NCBI RefSeq assembly: GCF_030719035.1
Contig: NZ_CP132203.1
Span: forward strand, 3,162,001 to 3,226,000
DNA: 64,000 nucleotides
DNA from: Hahella sp. HNIBRBA332
GTDB taxonomy: Bacteria > Pseudomonadota > Gammaproteobacteria > Pseudomonadales > Oleiphilaceae
Reading direction: 5' to 3'
In this document: positions 54,616-63,806 of the stretch, in pieces
Layout: each line of letters starts with the position of its first letter
Position numbering within the stretch: position 1 is the first letter of the stretch
Notes under the pieces: generated by a model
Database searches by the model: none
What the model was told of the DNA's origin: nothing
The model's input: the letters and a program-made list of their open reading frames with translations, nothing else
Translations under genes and position numbers: made by a program

Positions 54616-56346
54616 TCAATGCCACGCCTTTAACGCCTCCTCATAACTCAAGGTCTTCCCCGGCGGGCGTTCATTAAGCTCGGGTTTGGGGGAGCCGGGT
54701 TGGTTGAGCCAGTATTCTCTGGAGGACTGGGGATTGAGGCGGGGCGCGCAGGGACCGGGTTCTTCCCGGCCGATCGCCGCCAGTTCTTCATCCATGGCGT
54801 GCGCCAGGTCATGCATGACGTCCTCTACCGGCTGCGTTCCGTTGAGCGCGCGGGTCATATATTTCCACCACAGGGGAGAAAGTTTAGGGTAACTGGGCAC
54901 GTTGGTTCCTGTCGGAGTCCAATAGTAACGGGCGTTGGAGCGATAGAATTCCACCAATCCTCCCAGATAAGGCGCGCGGTCCGTCATCGCCTGGGAGTTG
55001 ATGTCGGATAACCGAATAGGCGTGAGTCCCACCATTGTCTTCTTCAGGGAGACTGTCTTGGACACCGTGAACTGCGCATATAACCAGGCTGCTTTGCGGC
55101 GCTTTTCCGGCGTGTTCTTCAGAAAGGTCCAGGACCCGGCGTCCTGATAGCCGGACTTCATCCCCTCCCGCCAATATGCTCCCAACGGCGATGGCGCAAT
55201 ACGCCACTTGGGCGTGCCATCGGCGTTGACCACCGGCAGTCCCGGTTGGGTGATTTGCGCAAGATAGGCAGTGTACCAGAATACTTGCTGCGCGATCAGG
55301 CCAGAGCCGACCCATTCCCCCATCACCTTATCCGTCACGTGGAGGGCCTCTGGCGGCGCCAGCCGGAACCAGTCGAGAAATTTACGAATGCCATAAATGG
55401 CCGCAGGACTGTCCAGCGCGCCGCCGCGACGCACGCTGGCGCCGACCGGGCGACAGTTCTCCACCCGAATGCCCCAATCGTCCACCGGCAGGCCGTTGGG
55501 CAGCCCTTTGTCGCCCATGCCCGCCATCGCCAGCCAGGCGTCGGAAATGCGCCACCCCAGGGAAGGGTCGGTTTTGCCGTAATCCATGTGCCCCCATATA
55601 CGATGGCCGTCCAGCTCCCGCACATGCACGGTGAAAAATTCCGCAATGTCCTCGTAGGCGGACCAATTCATCGGCACGTCCAGCTCATAGCCATAGAGTT
55701 TGCGGAAACGGACCTTTAAGTCCTTGCGGCTGAACCAGTCATGGCGATACCAATACACGCTGGGAAATTGCTGGTCAGGCAATTGGTAGACTTTCCCATC
55801 AGGCCCGGTCGTGAAAGACAGGCCAAAGAAGTCCGCTATATCCAGCGTCGGCAATGTGACGTCTTTACCTTCCCCCTGCATATAATCCGACAACGCCACC
55901 ACAGCGCCGCTGCGGAAATGGCCGCCAATCAAGTCAGAATCGCTGATAAACCCATCGTAGATATTGTGTTGCGTCTCGATTTGCGCCAGCAGCTTGCGCA
56001 CCACATCATCTTCGCCCGTAATTTCATGCACGACGCGAATGCCGGTAATATCTTCGAAGGCTTTGGCGAGCGTATCGGCTTCGTACCAGTGAGTATCGAT
56101 GGGCTCCGACACCACATAAATCGTCATCCCCCGAAACGGCTCGGAGGCTTTATGAAACCACTTCATTTCCTTGAGTTGTTGCTCCCGACTGAGGGTCGAG
56201 GGAGTGAACTCCGTCTCCACCCACTCTTGCGCCGTTTTGGCTTGGACGCCTCTGGACGCAAACACCATGCATCCCAGCGCAAAGAGAGATAACAGCGCTT
56301 TAAACGGAGTCGATAAACTTTGTTCTTGTTGTCGCTTGAATAACAT
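54616..56346 (-). CDS. Extracellular solute-binding protein, family 1 (polyol/sugar type, orphan)
   Basis: A 576-residue protein with a signal peptide cut near VQAKT. It belongs to the long ABC-type binding proteins resembling glycerol/polyol-binding GlpV: MTIYVVSEPIDTHWYEADTLAKAFEDITGIRVVHEITGEDDVVRKL, WYRHDWFSRKDL, and the C-terminal YPKLSPLWWKYMTRALNGTQPVEDVMHDLAHAMDEEL. No permease or ATPase gene follows, so partners would be elsewhere. The ribosome site is weak at the first ATG. Sugar alcohols are the likeliest ligands by family. Confidence 0.8.
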   Translation of the reverse strand: MLFKRQQEQSLSTPFKALLSLFALGCMVFASRGVQAKTAQEWVETEFTPSTLSREQQLKEMKWFHKASEPFRGMTIYVVSEPIDTHWYEADTLAKAFEDITGIRVVHEITGEDDVVRKLLAQIETQHNIYDGFISDSDLIGGHFRSGAVVALSDYMQGEGKDVTLPTLDIADFFGLSFTTGPDGKVYQLPDQQFPSVYWYRHDWFSRKDLKVRFRKLYGYELDVPMNWSAYEDIAEFFTVHVRELDGHRIWGHMDYGKTDPSLGWRISDAWLAMAGMGDKGLPNGLPVDDWGIRVENCRPVGASVRRGGALDSPAAIYGIRKFLDWFRLAPPEALHVTDKVMGEWVGSGLIAQQVFWYTAYLAQITQPGLPVVNADGTPKWRIAPSPLGAYWREGMKSGYQDAGSWTFLKNTPEKRRKAAWLYAQFTVSKTVSLKKTMVGLTPIRLSDINSQAMTDRAPYLGGLVEFYRSNARYYWTPTGTNVPSYPKLSPLWWKYMTRALNGTQPVEDVMHDLAHAMDEELAAIGREEPGPCAPRLNPQSSREYWLNQPGSPKPELNERPPGKTLSYEEALKAWH

Positions 56347-56573
56347 TGCAGATGCGCTCGTTTAATCCTCAAACCTAGGAGGCCGCGTCCGTCAGCCTAC
56401 AGACTTAGTGTAGTCAGAAATGGGAATGGCAGTGATGAACGCCAGCGCCGGCAATCCCAAAATCAGCCGATTTAATGCCTATATCCGCTCTACTCCACCC
56501 CATTCCCGTTCTCTAGGATAGAGCGTCATCATAAGTTGCCCGTTTACGCCAGGCGAGAGAGCCCTATACCGCT

Positions 56574-57113
56574 ATGTACCGATGTGGATTCAGAACACCA
56601 AGACTTTACGTATACAACCTCCGCTGCGTTACCTCCACAGGCGACGGCGATGATCTTTATCGCGACATAGTGAGGATTGTCACACCGAACACAACGCGCT
56701 TCGCACCTGACGACTGGCGCCGCATCGTCAATCGGCAGGACGCCAAGTCATGGCTGGATGACCGGTTAGCCGAATCGCCTGTGTTTGTCGTGAAGGAAAT
56801 TATGTCTTCCGACGTCGTCGGATTCGTGTTTCTCCATCCGATCCCTCTCCCTTTGGAGCTCACCGAGTTGCGCCTGGGCTACATTTTAGGCGAGTCATAT
56901 TGGTCGCAAGGGCTGGGAACAGAACTCATGGAAGGCATTATTGGTTGGGCGAGGAATAACAAAGGCGTCGCTAAAATAAGCTGCGGCGTCGCCAGGGACA
57001 ACGCCGCATCGCTCAAAATGCTGGAGAAAAATAATTTCTATCTTGCCTCTCGCGATTCCGACACGCTTTTCTATGAACGCCTGATTGAGCAGCCGGAATT
57101 ACATACAGAGTAA
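56574..57113 (+). CDS. GNAT-family N-acetyltransferase
   Basis: A 179-residue acetyltransferase. The fold is clear: RTPRLYVYNLRC at the start, strand LRLGYILGESYWSQGLGTELMEGIIGWARNN (motif A with the Q-G-L-G-T loop binding acetyl-CoA), and the AKISCGVARDNAASLKMLEKNNFYL segment (motif B). It resembles RimJ/RimL-like and ribosomal-protein-serine acetyltransferase-like groups. The acceptor is unknown. It stands alone, convergent with the SUFU gene. Confidence 0.85.
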   Translation: MYRCGFRTPRLYVYNLRCVTSTGDGDDLYRDIVRIVTPNTTRFAPDDWRRIVNRQDAKSWLDDRLAESPVFVVKEIMSSDVVGFVFLHPIPLPLELTELRLGYILGESYWSQGLGTELMEGIIGWARNNKGVAKISCGVARDNAASLKMLEKNNFYLASRDSDTLFYERLIEQPELHTE

Positions 57114-57160
57114 AGCGAATATCTATGCTGGTATTTGAGCAATCAAGAGTAAAAGAGAAC

Positions 57161-57952
57161 TCACACCACACTCGCCCGATGACGATCGCTCACCTGCCCC
57201 ACGCCAGCCTTGATCAATCTTTGCAGCAGTGCAGGACGACCATGCTCCATGGACCAGCGCATCTCCTCCTCGGTGATGACAGTCGCGATTAGGATTTCCA
57301 TATTGCCATTGGAGAGCTTTCCTGATGACGGTAGCGGAGGCTGGGCCTTTGCAATCAGGACATTGATGAACTCAGACTCGCCGGCCTGAATTTCCTCCAC
57401 CGTCAGGCCGTCATGTTTGCTGACCCGCTCCAATATGCCCGCGTCGTTGAGAATCTCCGCATTGGCGGTCCATTGCAGAAACCAAAGCGGCCACTCCGCT
57501 TTTTCCCGGGCGATTACCAGCATCTCGTATCCGTAGCCGGGAACGCCAGCGCTTGACGCCGCCACGTCTTTTCGGGTCAACGTCGCTGCGCTGCTGACCA
57601 CACGTCCTTGCTCATCAGTCTCTACTTCCACGTTATTCGCCGCAACGCCCGAGGGCATGTCTGGATTGGTGAAGCCAAAGGTCGTGTATACCCACATGCC
57701 TTCACCCAATTTGTTGGCGGGAATCATATACAGACCGCCACCGGGCCAGACGCCGAACATATGGCCGATCTTTAGAATTTCCGACGGCAGCGCGCCAAAA
57801 TGCTTCTCATAGTAATCTGACCGTTCATCGTAGACTTTTTGCCAGAACTGCTCTTGCGGGGTTTCATTCTGCGTGATCGGCGCAGAACCCTGGCCACTCT
57901 CAGACGCTCTGTTAGAGAATAATCCGGCCAGTTTGTTAAATAAGCTTTTCAC
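57161..57952 (-). CDS. Suppressor-of-fused (SUFU) domain protein
   Basis: A 263-residue protein. The GTG start (residues KSLFNKLAG follow) has AGGAG seven bases upstream; the longer frame overlaps the LysE gene and is rejected. A Ser/Gln-rich linker leads to a SUFU-type domain, about residues 60-240: FGVWPGGGLYMIPANKL, MWVYTTFGFTNPDMPSGV and WPLWFLQWTANAEILNDAGIL. In animals this domain binds GLI; in bacteria it occurs in immunity proteins against polymorphic toxins, among others. No toxin gene is adjacent here. Confidence 0.78.
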   Translation of the reverse strand: MKSLFNKLAGLFSNRASESGQGSAPITQNETPQEQFWQKVYDERSDYYEKHFGALPSEILKIGHMFGVWPGGGLYMIPANKLGEGMWVYTTFGFTNPDMPSGVAANNVEVETDEQGRVVSSAATLTRKDVAASSAGVPGYGYEMLVIAREKAEWPLWFLQWTANAEILNDAGILERVSKHDGLTVEEIQAGESEFINVLIAKAQPPLPSSGKLSNGNMEILIATVITEEEMRWSMEHGRPALLQRLIKAGVGQVSDRHRASVV

Positions 57953-57990
57953 GCTCGCTCCTTTTGACGACTTCCTGTGAGTTGAGGCTC

Positions 57991-58605
57991 TCAACGCTCC
58001 ACTGTCGCGAGCTTGACGCCTAATGCGACGAAAGCGCCGGCGAAAGTTTTCTGGGTCCATTGCATCAGTTTGGGGGAGCCCGCGATGTAGTCGCGTACGG
58101 CGTTGGCGAACAGGCCATAAAACGTGAAGACCACCAGCGTCATCCCCATGAAAATAGCGCTTAACAGCAGCATGTGGGAAACAGGCGAGGCGGCGTCATG
58201 GGGGACGAACTGGGGCAGAAACGCCAGAAAAAAGATGGACAGCTTGGGGTTAAGAATATTGATCAGGCAGGCTTTGATGGCAAAGCTTGTTGCTTTTTTC
58301 TCATCCGGCGAGGCGTCAAAGGCGATAACGCCGGATTCCCTCCACATCACCCAGGCGAGGTACATTAAATAGGCCACGCCGGCGTATTTAACAGCCTGAA
58401 AGGCCAGACTGCTGGCGTGTAGAATCGCCGCCAAACCCAGGGCGCTGGCCAGCAAATGCGGAATAATGCCTGCGGCGCATCCCACAGCGGCGAACATGGC
58501 TGCGCGCCGCCCGCCCATCAGACCAGCGGAGACGGTGTACAACACACCGGTTCCAGGGAGTAACACAACTATCAGGGAAGTCATCAGATATTCGAGGCTA
58601 ACCAT
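57991..58605 (-). CDS. LysE/RhtB-family amino-acid exporter
   Basis: A 204-residue inner-membrane protein with six helices. The hallmark GTGVLYTVSAGLMGGRRAAMFAAVGCAAGIIPHLLASALGL and KACLINILNPKLSIFFLAFLPQFV are both present. The family exports amino acids such as homoserine, threonine or lysine. AAGGGA lies before the ATG. It is followed 38 bases on by the SUFU gene in the same direction. Confidence 0.9.
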   Translation of the reverse strand: MVSLEYLMTSLIVVLLPGTGVLYTVSAGLMGGRRAAMFAAVGCAAGIIPHLLASALGLAAILHASSLAFQAVKYAGVAYLMYLAWVMWRESGVIAFDASPDEKKATSFAIKACLINILNPKLSIFFLAFLPQFVPHDAASPVSHMLLLSAIFMGMTLVVFTFYGLFANAVRDYIAGSPKLMQWTQKTFAGAFVALGVKLATVER

Positions 58606-58808
58606 AGTTTATCCCTTGCTTATGGCGTGGCGATAAGTCTTTCCGTTAGTGGGCAGGGTCAAGTTCTAACACTCGCAGAAAATCTGATCAAGCCCATTCC
58701 GGACGAATGCAAGCAAGTCTGTGGAAATATTAGACATTTTGAACGACGCCGCCAGCGGCGGGACCTCATTCCCGGCAGATAATACAGGTCTCGCCAATAC
58801 AGCTCTTT

Positions 58809-59909
58809 CTAGGCGACTAACCGCTCCACCAGCCAATAACCGCCCATCGCCGCCACGAATAAAGATCCAACCCGCGCCATCCGCAATAGATTCCAATCTT
58901 TCATCGCGTAATAAATCAGGGCGTACGCCGCCGTTACGATAGCGATCTGCCCCGTCTCCACACCCACATTGAATGACATCAGCGCCCCAGCCATTTGGTC
59001 GCCGAGCCCGATTTCCCGCAGTATGAACGAAAAGCCGAAGCCGTGAATCAATCCGAACGAGAACGTCACCAGTAAACGCCGCTTCCAACGGGTAGCCAGG
59101 GCTTTCGCCGTCGGTTCGCCACGCAGCTCCCACAGATTCTCCAGGGCCACGTAGACAATGCTTAACGCAATGCCCGCCTCCACCCACATCATCGGCGGAC
59201 TGACCCAATTCAACACGGAGGCCGCCAGCGTGATCGAGTGCGCGACCGTAAAAGAGGTGATCAGCGCAGCCAGCTGTTTCCATCCCAAAGGCAGCAATAG
59301 CAGGCCCAGCAAAAACAAAAGATGATCAAAGCCAAAGATGATGTGCTCCAGACCCAACATAAAATAGTCGGAATACTGGCTCATGCCGCTGGCGCCGCCC
59401 ATATCCCCCATGAAATCATCCGTGAGCTCTTTGCTCCATGCCTGCAAGGACTGCGCTACGGGGATTTCCTGGGTTCTGCGCTCACTGTCAAACACCACCG
59501 TGGCGGTTCGGTCAGCCAGGACAATACGCACGAAATTCTTGTGCTCGGCATTGTTTTGCAACAGGAGATAGCGAACCGTTAAGACGCCGATATCGCTACC
59601 GCAGTCGTAGAGCATGGCGAACTGACGCGAGGCGATTTGCTCCAGGGTCTGTGAACGGGCGTCGATCAGAGCGCAGGCGCGATCGTCGTTATGCAATTGA
59701 AAACCTGCGCCAGCCAGGGTCGTCATCGCTTCGCTCCTGGAAGCGATGACCGAATCGGCGGCGAGTTCCGCCTCAGGCGCGGTATACACAACTTTCACTT
59801 TGCTGGCTCCGATCTGAACCGCGGTATCGGTGACGCCAGCCTGGTGCGCCCACGCCGGGACACCCAGAAGAACAAACAGCGTTGCGAATACGAGTCCGAA
59901 ACCACTCAT
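58809..59909 (-). CDS. HupE/UreJ-family membrane protein
   Basis: A 366-residue protein with a signal peptide (cut near AWAHQ), a periplasmic domain of about 150 residues, and a HupE/UreJ-2 membrane part of six to seven helices. The diagnostic segment MLGLEHIIFGFDHLLFLLGLLLLPL and the motif LIHGFGFSF carry His residues thought to bind nickel in HupE. GGGAG precedes the ATG. It starts 14 bases after the YHYH gene in the same direction, so they are one operon. The metal specificity is not shown. Confidence 0.85.
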   Translation of the reverse strand: MSGFGLVFATLFVLLGVPAWAHQAGVTDTAVQIGASKVKVVYTAPEAELAADSVIASRSEAMTTLAGAGFQLHNDDRACALIDARSQTLEQIASRQFAMLYDCGSDIGVLTVRYLLLQNNAEHKNFVRIVLADRTATVVFDSERRTQEIPVAQSLQAWSKELTDDFMGDMGGASGMSQYSDYFMLGLEHIIFGFDHLLFLLGLLLLPLGWKQLAALITSFTVAHSITLAASVLNWVSPPMMWVEAGIALSIVYVALENLWELRGEPTAKALATRWKRRLLVTFSFGLIHGFGFSFILREIGLGDQMAGALMSFNVGVETGQIAIVTAAYALIYYAMKDWNLLRMARVGSLFVAAMGGYWLVERLVA

Positions 59910-59922
59910 CGCCGAACTCCCT

Positions 59923-61011
59923 TTATTTGTAGAATGAGCTGTCGGGCGCGCCTCGGAAGCAATTCAGCACCCAGGGATAAGCATCCGTCACGTAGTAGCC
60001 GTACTGACCGTCCACCGTCATGCCGTTACAGGCGTCAAGGTCGCCGGCGTTGGTGAACTCCCAGTCGTCAATATAGGTTCCATCGTAGGCGCCGCCCGGG
60101 TTACTCGTACTCTTGGTTCCCCGGGAACCCGTCTTTAGGGTGTAGCCGGATACGGCCTTGCGCACCGTTCCTGTGTCAGGGTCCAGAAAATAGCTGCCGT
60201 AGATAGGAAAGCCATCCGCCGCGAAACCGATCACCGGCGAACCGTTTGGTCCGGGATTGCTGTCGAACATGGCGTTGGGGTTGCCATGATAATGGTACAG
60301 GCCGCCTGGCTGAGTGTGGGCGTTATGAGCGTCCGCGCCGAATTTGCTATCTGTGCCCAGAGGGTCCAACAACCAGTCCGACGTGTCTGGACACCCAATG
60401 GCGGTGTTGCCGTCTGCATCCGCCATGGGACTGGAAGGGTTATAGCAGCCTGCAGACAACAGATCTAATATCACTCCGTTCAACATCACGCCATTCACCA
60501 AGCGCTGACTGAGCGAGGTGGTGGAAGACGCGGAGGACGGATTTCTGGGAATATTGAAGCTCTGACTGACCTCCGCCACGTTGTTGGCGAAATGCGCGGT
60601 GGCGTCGTTAAAGTCGTGATTGGGAATCGAGTTGGAGATCAGTGTGCAACTGTCCGAATCGCTGCTGATAGTCACCGCCGCATCAAAACCAAGCCCGAGC
60701 TGGATATCCGTGACGGACGCCTCAAGCGTGTTGTCATAATCGGCGCAGTCGCCGCTGGTTTCGGTGAATATTGCATTGGTGATATCAACGCTGAAGGCGT
60801 CTCCAGCATCGCCCGACGTACCGCTTGAGGAGCCTTCGTCTACCACTGTTCCCGAGTCATCGCTGGCCGCCCCGTCGGACACCGCCGCAGAGCCTCCGCA
60901 ACCGGCCAAAATCAGTCCTGCACTCAAACACAGCGCCGCCAAACCACTTCCGCCCAGCCTAAGCGCATCGTAATACTCATCACCGCTTTTTGTTTTTGAA
61001 GAGCTTTTCAT
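59923..61011 (-). CDS. YHYH-domain lipoprotein
   Basis: A 362-residue lipoprotein (lipobox LILAGC, Cys near residue 38) with a Gly/Ser/Asp-rich linker. The YHYH domain is clear: GGLYHYHGNPNAMF, followed by VIGFAADGFPIYGSYFLD, and GAYDGTYIDDWEF, DLDACNGMTVDGQYGYYVTDAYP near the end. The YHYH motif would supply a His-rich metal site, but the family is uncharacterised. AGGTGG lies six bases before the ATG. Co-transcribed with HupE downstream, hinting at a shared metal or copper/nickel role. Confidence 0.82.
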   Translation of the reverse strand: MKSSSKTKSGDEYYDALRLGGSGLAALCLSAGLILAGCGGSAAVSDGAASDDSGTVVDEGSSSGTSGDAGDAFSVDITNAIFTETSGDCADYDNTLEASVTDIQLGLGFDAAVTISSDSDSCTLISNSIPNHDFNDATAHFANNVAEVSQSFNIPRNPSSASSTTSLSQRLVNGVMLNGVILDLLSAGCYNPSSPMADADGNTAIGCPDTSDWLLDPLGTDSKFGADAHNAHTQPGGLYHYHGNPNAMFDSNPGPNGSPVIGFAADGFPIYGSYFLDPDTGTVRKAVSGYTLKTGSRGTKSTSNPGGAYDGTYIDDWEFTNAGDLDACNGMTVDGQYGYYVTDAYPWVLNCFRGAPDSSFYK

Positions 61012-61266
61012 ACTGCCACCTACCTCTGTTATTTACGTTGTTCTTCCTGATCCGTGAAAAACATAGTAAGAGGCGAATCCGCAGGAACTACGGAAGAAGT
61101 GTGTAAGAAATGAGGAAATACGAAAAAGCTATTCTGAATAAGACGCAATTTTAACGCCCAAAAGTCTTCTGGACAGATTGCCTTTATTGGACCATCTTTA
61201 ATCTTATCTCTTGCTGTAGATTTTTTCGTGACGTGGCGTTTTCTAGTTGTAATGGAAGGTGACGCT

Positions 61267-63756
61267 ATGGATGTTGATAGTGCCTACGAAAATTTCAAGG
61301 AGTTAGAAAAAGAGATTGCAGGGATGCCTGAGCCAGTAACTGAAGCAGATATCCGGTTTCAAATCATAGATCGCTTATTAAGGGATATCCTTGGATGGGA
61401 CACAAAAGACTTCAGCTTAGAGCCATCCTTAGAATCTGGATATGCTGATTATGTCTTGAAGGATAATGGTACTAACCGCCTTGTCATTGAAGCGAAACGC
61501 TCCTCCTCAAAAATTTTAGATTCCAAAAATAATTCAATGGGCTTTTATAAGGCTAGTGGCCCAGTGCTCAAGGCTGCCAAAGATGGCATGACTCAAGCGC
61601 AGTCGTATTGTTCAAATACTGGAGTAACATTTTCAGCCTTAACAAACGGGCATCAATGGGTAGGCTTCTGGGCGATCAGGGATCATGGAGTTCCACCATT
61701 TGATGGCAAAGCGGTAGTCTTCCCAAACTTTTCATCCATAAGTAATGACTTTGTTACTTTTTATAATTTATTCTCAAAAGAAGGCATTAGAAATCAATTA
61801 TTTAAAGCTTACATTTCAGAACATGAAGGATTGAGAGTAATCTCATCAGAAAAGCTAGAGGCTCCGACTCTACAGTCAGGCATCCGGCTAATGCATCGAC
61901 AAAAGCTAGCTTCAGATATCGAACTCATATTCAAGCGTTTCTTTAGCGATATATCCGGAGACAACGATCCAGATATGCTAGCTGAATGCTTTGTAGAATC
62001 AAAAGAAAGCAAAGAAGCCGAAGTTGGGCTGGAAAAAATAGCACGAAACTTACTACAAAAAATAGAACTTGTTGACTCCGGGAACGCAGATGAGCTAAGA
62101 AACAAGATTGAAACATCTATAGACCTAAGCAGTAGTGACTTTGTTTTAATCGTTGGTGGGAAAGGCTCCGGAAAAAGCACATTCATAGACCGTTTCTTCA
62201 GGATAATAATTGGCCCATCGCTTAAGAAAAAATGTTTATTTGTAAAGCTTGACTTACGCAACTCAGATGGTGACGAGGGACGCCTTCAGGAATGGTTGTC
62301 AAAAAACCTCGTCAACACTCTTGAAACTCAATTGTTCGGAAAAAAAATCCCTAAATATGAAGATTTAGAAGGGATATTTTTTGATGAATATAACAGATGG
62401 AAACATGGAGAGCTTCAACATTTATATAAGTCTGACAAAGAAGCATTTAAGATAAAATTTGGCGAACACATAATCAAGCAAAGAGAAAAAGACCCTCACA
62501 GCTATGCCATAAAGCTAATAAACACCGCAGCAAACTCTCACAAAAAAATGCCCTGCATAATATTTGATAACACCGATCACTTTTCAAATTCATTCCAAGA
62601 AAAAGTATTTCAATACGCCCAATCAATAAACAAAAACTCGCCTTCTTTTATCATATGTCCAATTACGGACAAAACCGTGTGGCAGCTTTCAAAATCGGGT
62701 CCTCTTCAATCCTTTGACTCTCATGCATTTTATTTACCAGTACCTCAATCTAAAGAAATACTTAGAAAGAGGGTTAGCTACCTCCATAAGAAAGTCAAAG
62801 CCATTTCTGAAGGAGAAAAGAAGATATTAACCACCACAACTTTAACAAAAGGTATAAAGCTAACCATTCCTGATCTAACTGCCTTCGTGACCTGTATAGA
62901 AAAGATCTTCATAGACACAGACTATGTATCTAGGATGGTTAGCTGGCTATCAAACCATGACATTAGAAGAGGGTTAAGAATAGCCGAGAGAATCATAACC
63001 TCACCACACATATCAATAGAGAGCTTAATTAGGACTTGGGCCAATGGAAAAGAACTAACAATAAGAGAAATGAATATAAGAAAAGCATTACTTTATGGGT
63101 CATACACTCTTTTTAACCAAGAGCATAGTGAGTACATACTTAATATTTTTCTAATATCACCAAGAAATATCACCTCTCCATTATTAAAGCCTTCAATACT
63201 AAGACTACTTATTGACATTCAAGGTAGCGCCACAAATGGAGAAGAGGAATATTTTTCAATCACAAATATTTTCAGCTATTTTGATTCATGCGGCGTCAGT
63301 TCATCAATCACTTCCGAACACTTGTCAGACCTTATAAAATACAGGTTAATAGAACCATACGACCCAACTGACGACTCCATCTACGATACGCAAAGAGTAC
63401 GAATCACACATAGCGGCCATATCCATTATGAGTTCCTAACAGGTGGGTACATCTATGTTCCTAACATGGCTCTTGTGACACCAATCAGGGATTTTGACAC
63501 TGTATCCACCCTTCGTAGATTGAGGCTAAGAAGTGACGAGAGAAATTCAAATACTTGGCCAGACATAAGAAAGGAGTTTGTAACCTACCTACTCGAGGAG
63601 GACCGAAAGTTCATATCTATACCAAACATGGACCAATATAAGAGCCAGCATATGTTTCGCAGCGAAATATCTAGAAAATGGGTAACAAATACCGGATACA
63701 ATAGTTACCCTAAGAAGAAAAAGGTAAATAATTACTACAAAGCAAATAGATACTGA
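61267..63756 (+). CDS. Orphan HsdR_N-type nuclease fused to a P-loop NTPase
   Basis: An 829-residue protein; AAGGTGA five bases before the ATG of MDVDSAYENF favours this start over a GTG at 61228 or an ATG at 61252. Residues about 15-140 resemble the HsdR_N restriction domain: D61 (GYADYVL), E75-x-K77 (VIEAKR) and QAQSYCSNTGVTFSALTNG. A P-loop domain follows: Walker A GGKGSGKST (K303) and Walker B IIFDNTDHF (D434, D437). The C-terminal 330 residues are unrecognised and helical. Strong AT-richness marks horizontal transfer. A defence role is inferred. Confidence 0.82.
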   Translation: MDVDSAYENFKELEKEIAGMPEPVTEADIRFQIIDRLLRDILGWDTKDFSLEPSLESGYADYVLKDNGTNRLVIEAKRSSSKILDSKNNSMGFYKASGPVLKAAKDGMTQAQSYCSNTGVTFSALTNGHQWVGFWAIRDHGVPPFDGKAVVFPNFSSISNDFVTFYNLFSKEGIRNQLFKAYISEHEGLRVISSEKLEAPTLQSGIRLMHRQKLASDIELIFKRFFSDISGDNDPDMLAECFVESKESKEAEVGLEKIARNLLQKIELVDSGNADELRNKIETSIDLSSSDFVLIVGGKGSGKSTFIDRFFRIIIGPSLKKKCLFVKLDLRNSDGDEGRLQEWLSKNLVNTLETQLFGKKIPKYEDLEGIFFDEYNRWKHGELQHLYKSDKEAFKIKFGEHIIKQREKDPHSYAIKLINTAANSHKKMPCIIFDNTDHFSNSFQEKVFQYAQSINKNSPSFIICPITDKTVWQLSKSGPLQSFDSHAFYLPVPQSKEILRKRVSYLHKKVKAISEGEKKILTTTTLTKGIKLTIPDLTAFVTCIEKIFIDTDYVSRMVSWLSNHDIRRGLRIAERIITSPHISIESLIRTWANGKELTIREMNIRKALLYGSYTLFNQEHSEYILNIFLISPRNITSPLLKPSILRLLIDIQGSATNGEEEYFSITNIFSYFDSCGVSSSITSEHLSDLIKYRLIEPYDPTDDSIYDTQRVRITHSGHIHYEFLTGGYIYVPNMALVTPIRDFDTVSTLRRLRLRSDERNSNTWPDIRKEFVTYLLEEDRKFISIPNMDQYKSQHMFRSEISRKWVTNTGYNSYPKKKKVNNYYKANRY

Positions 63757-63806
63757 CATTATCCTCACCACGCCTTCAAATAAGAACACGTCACTTTCAA
63801 TTGTCC

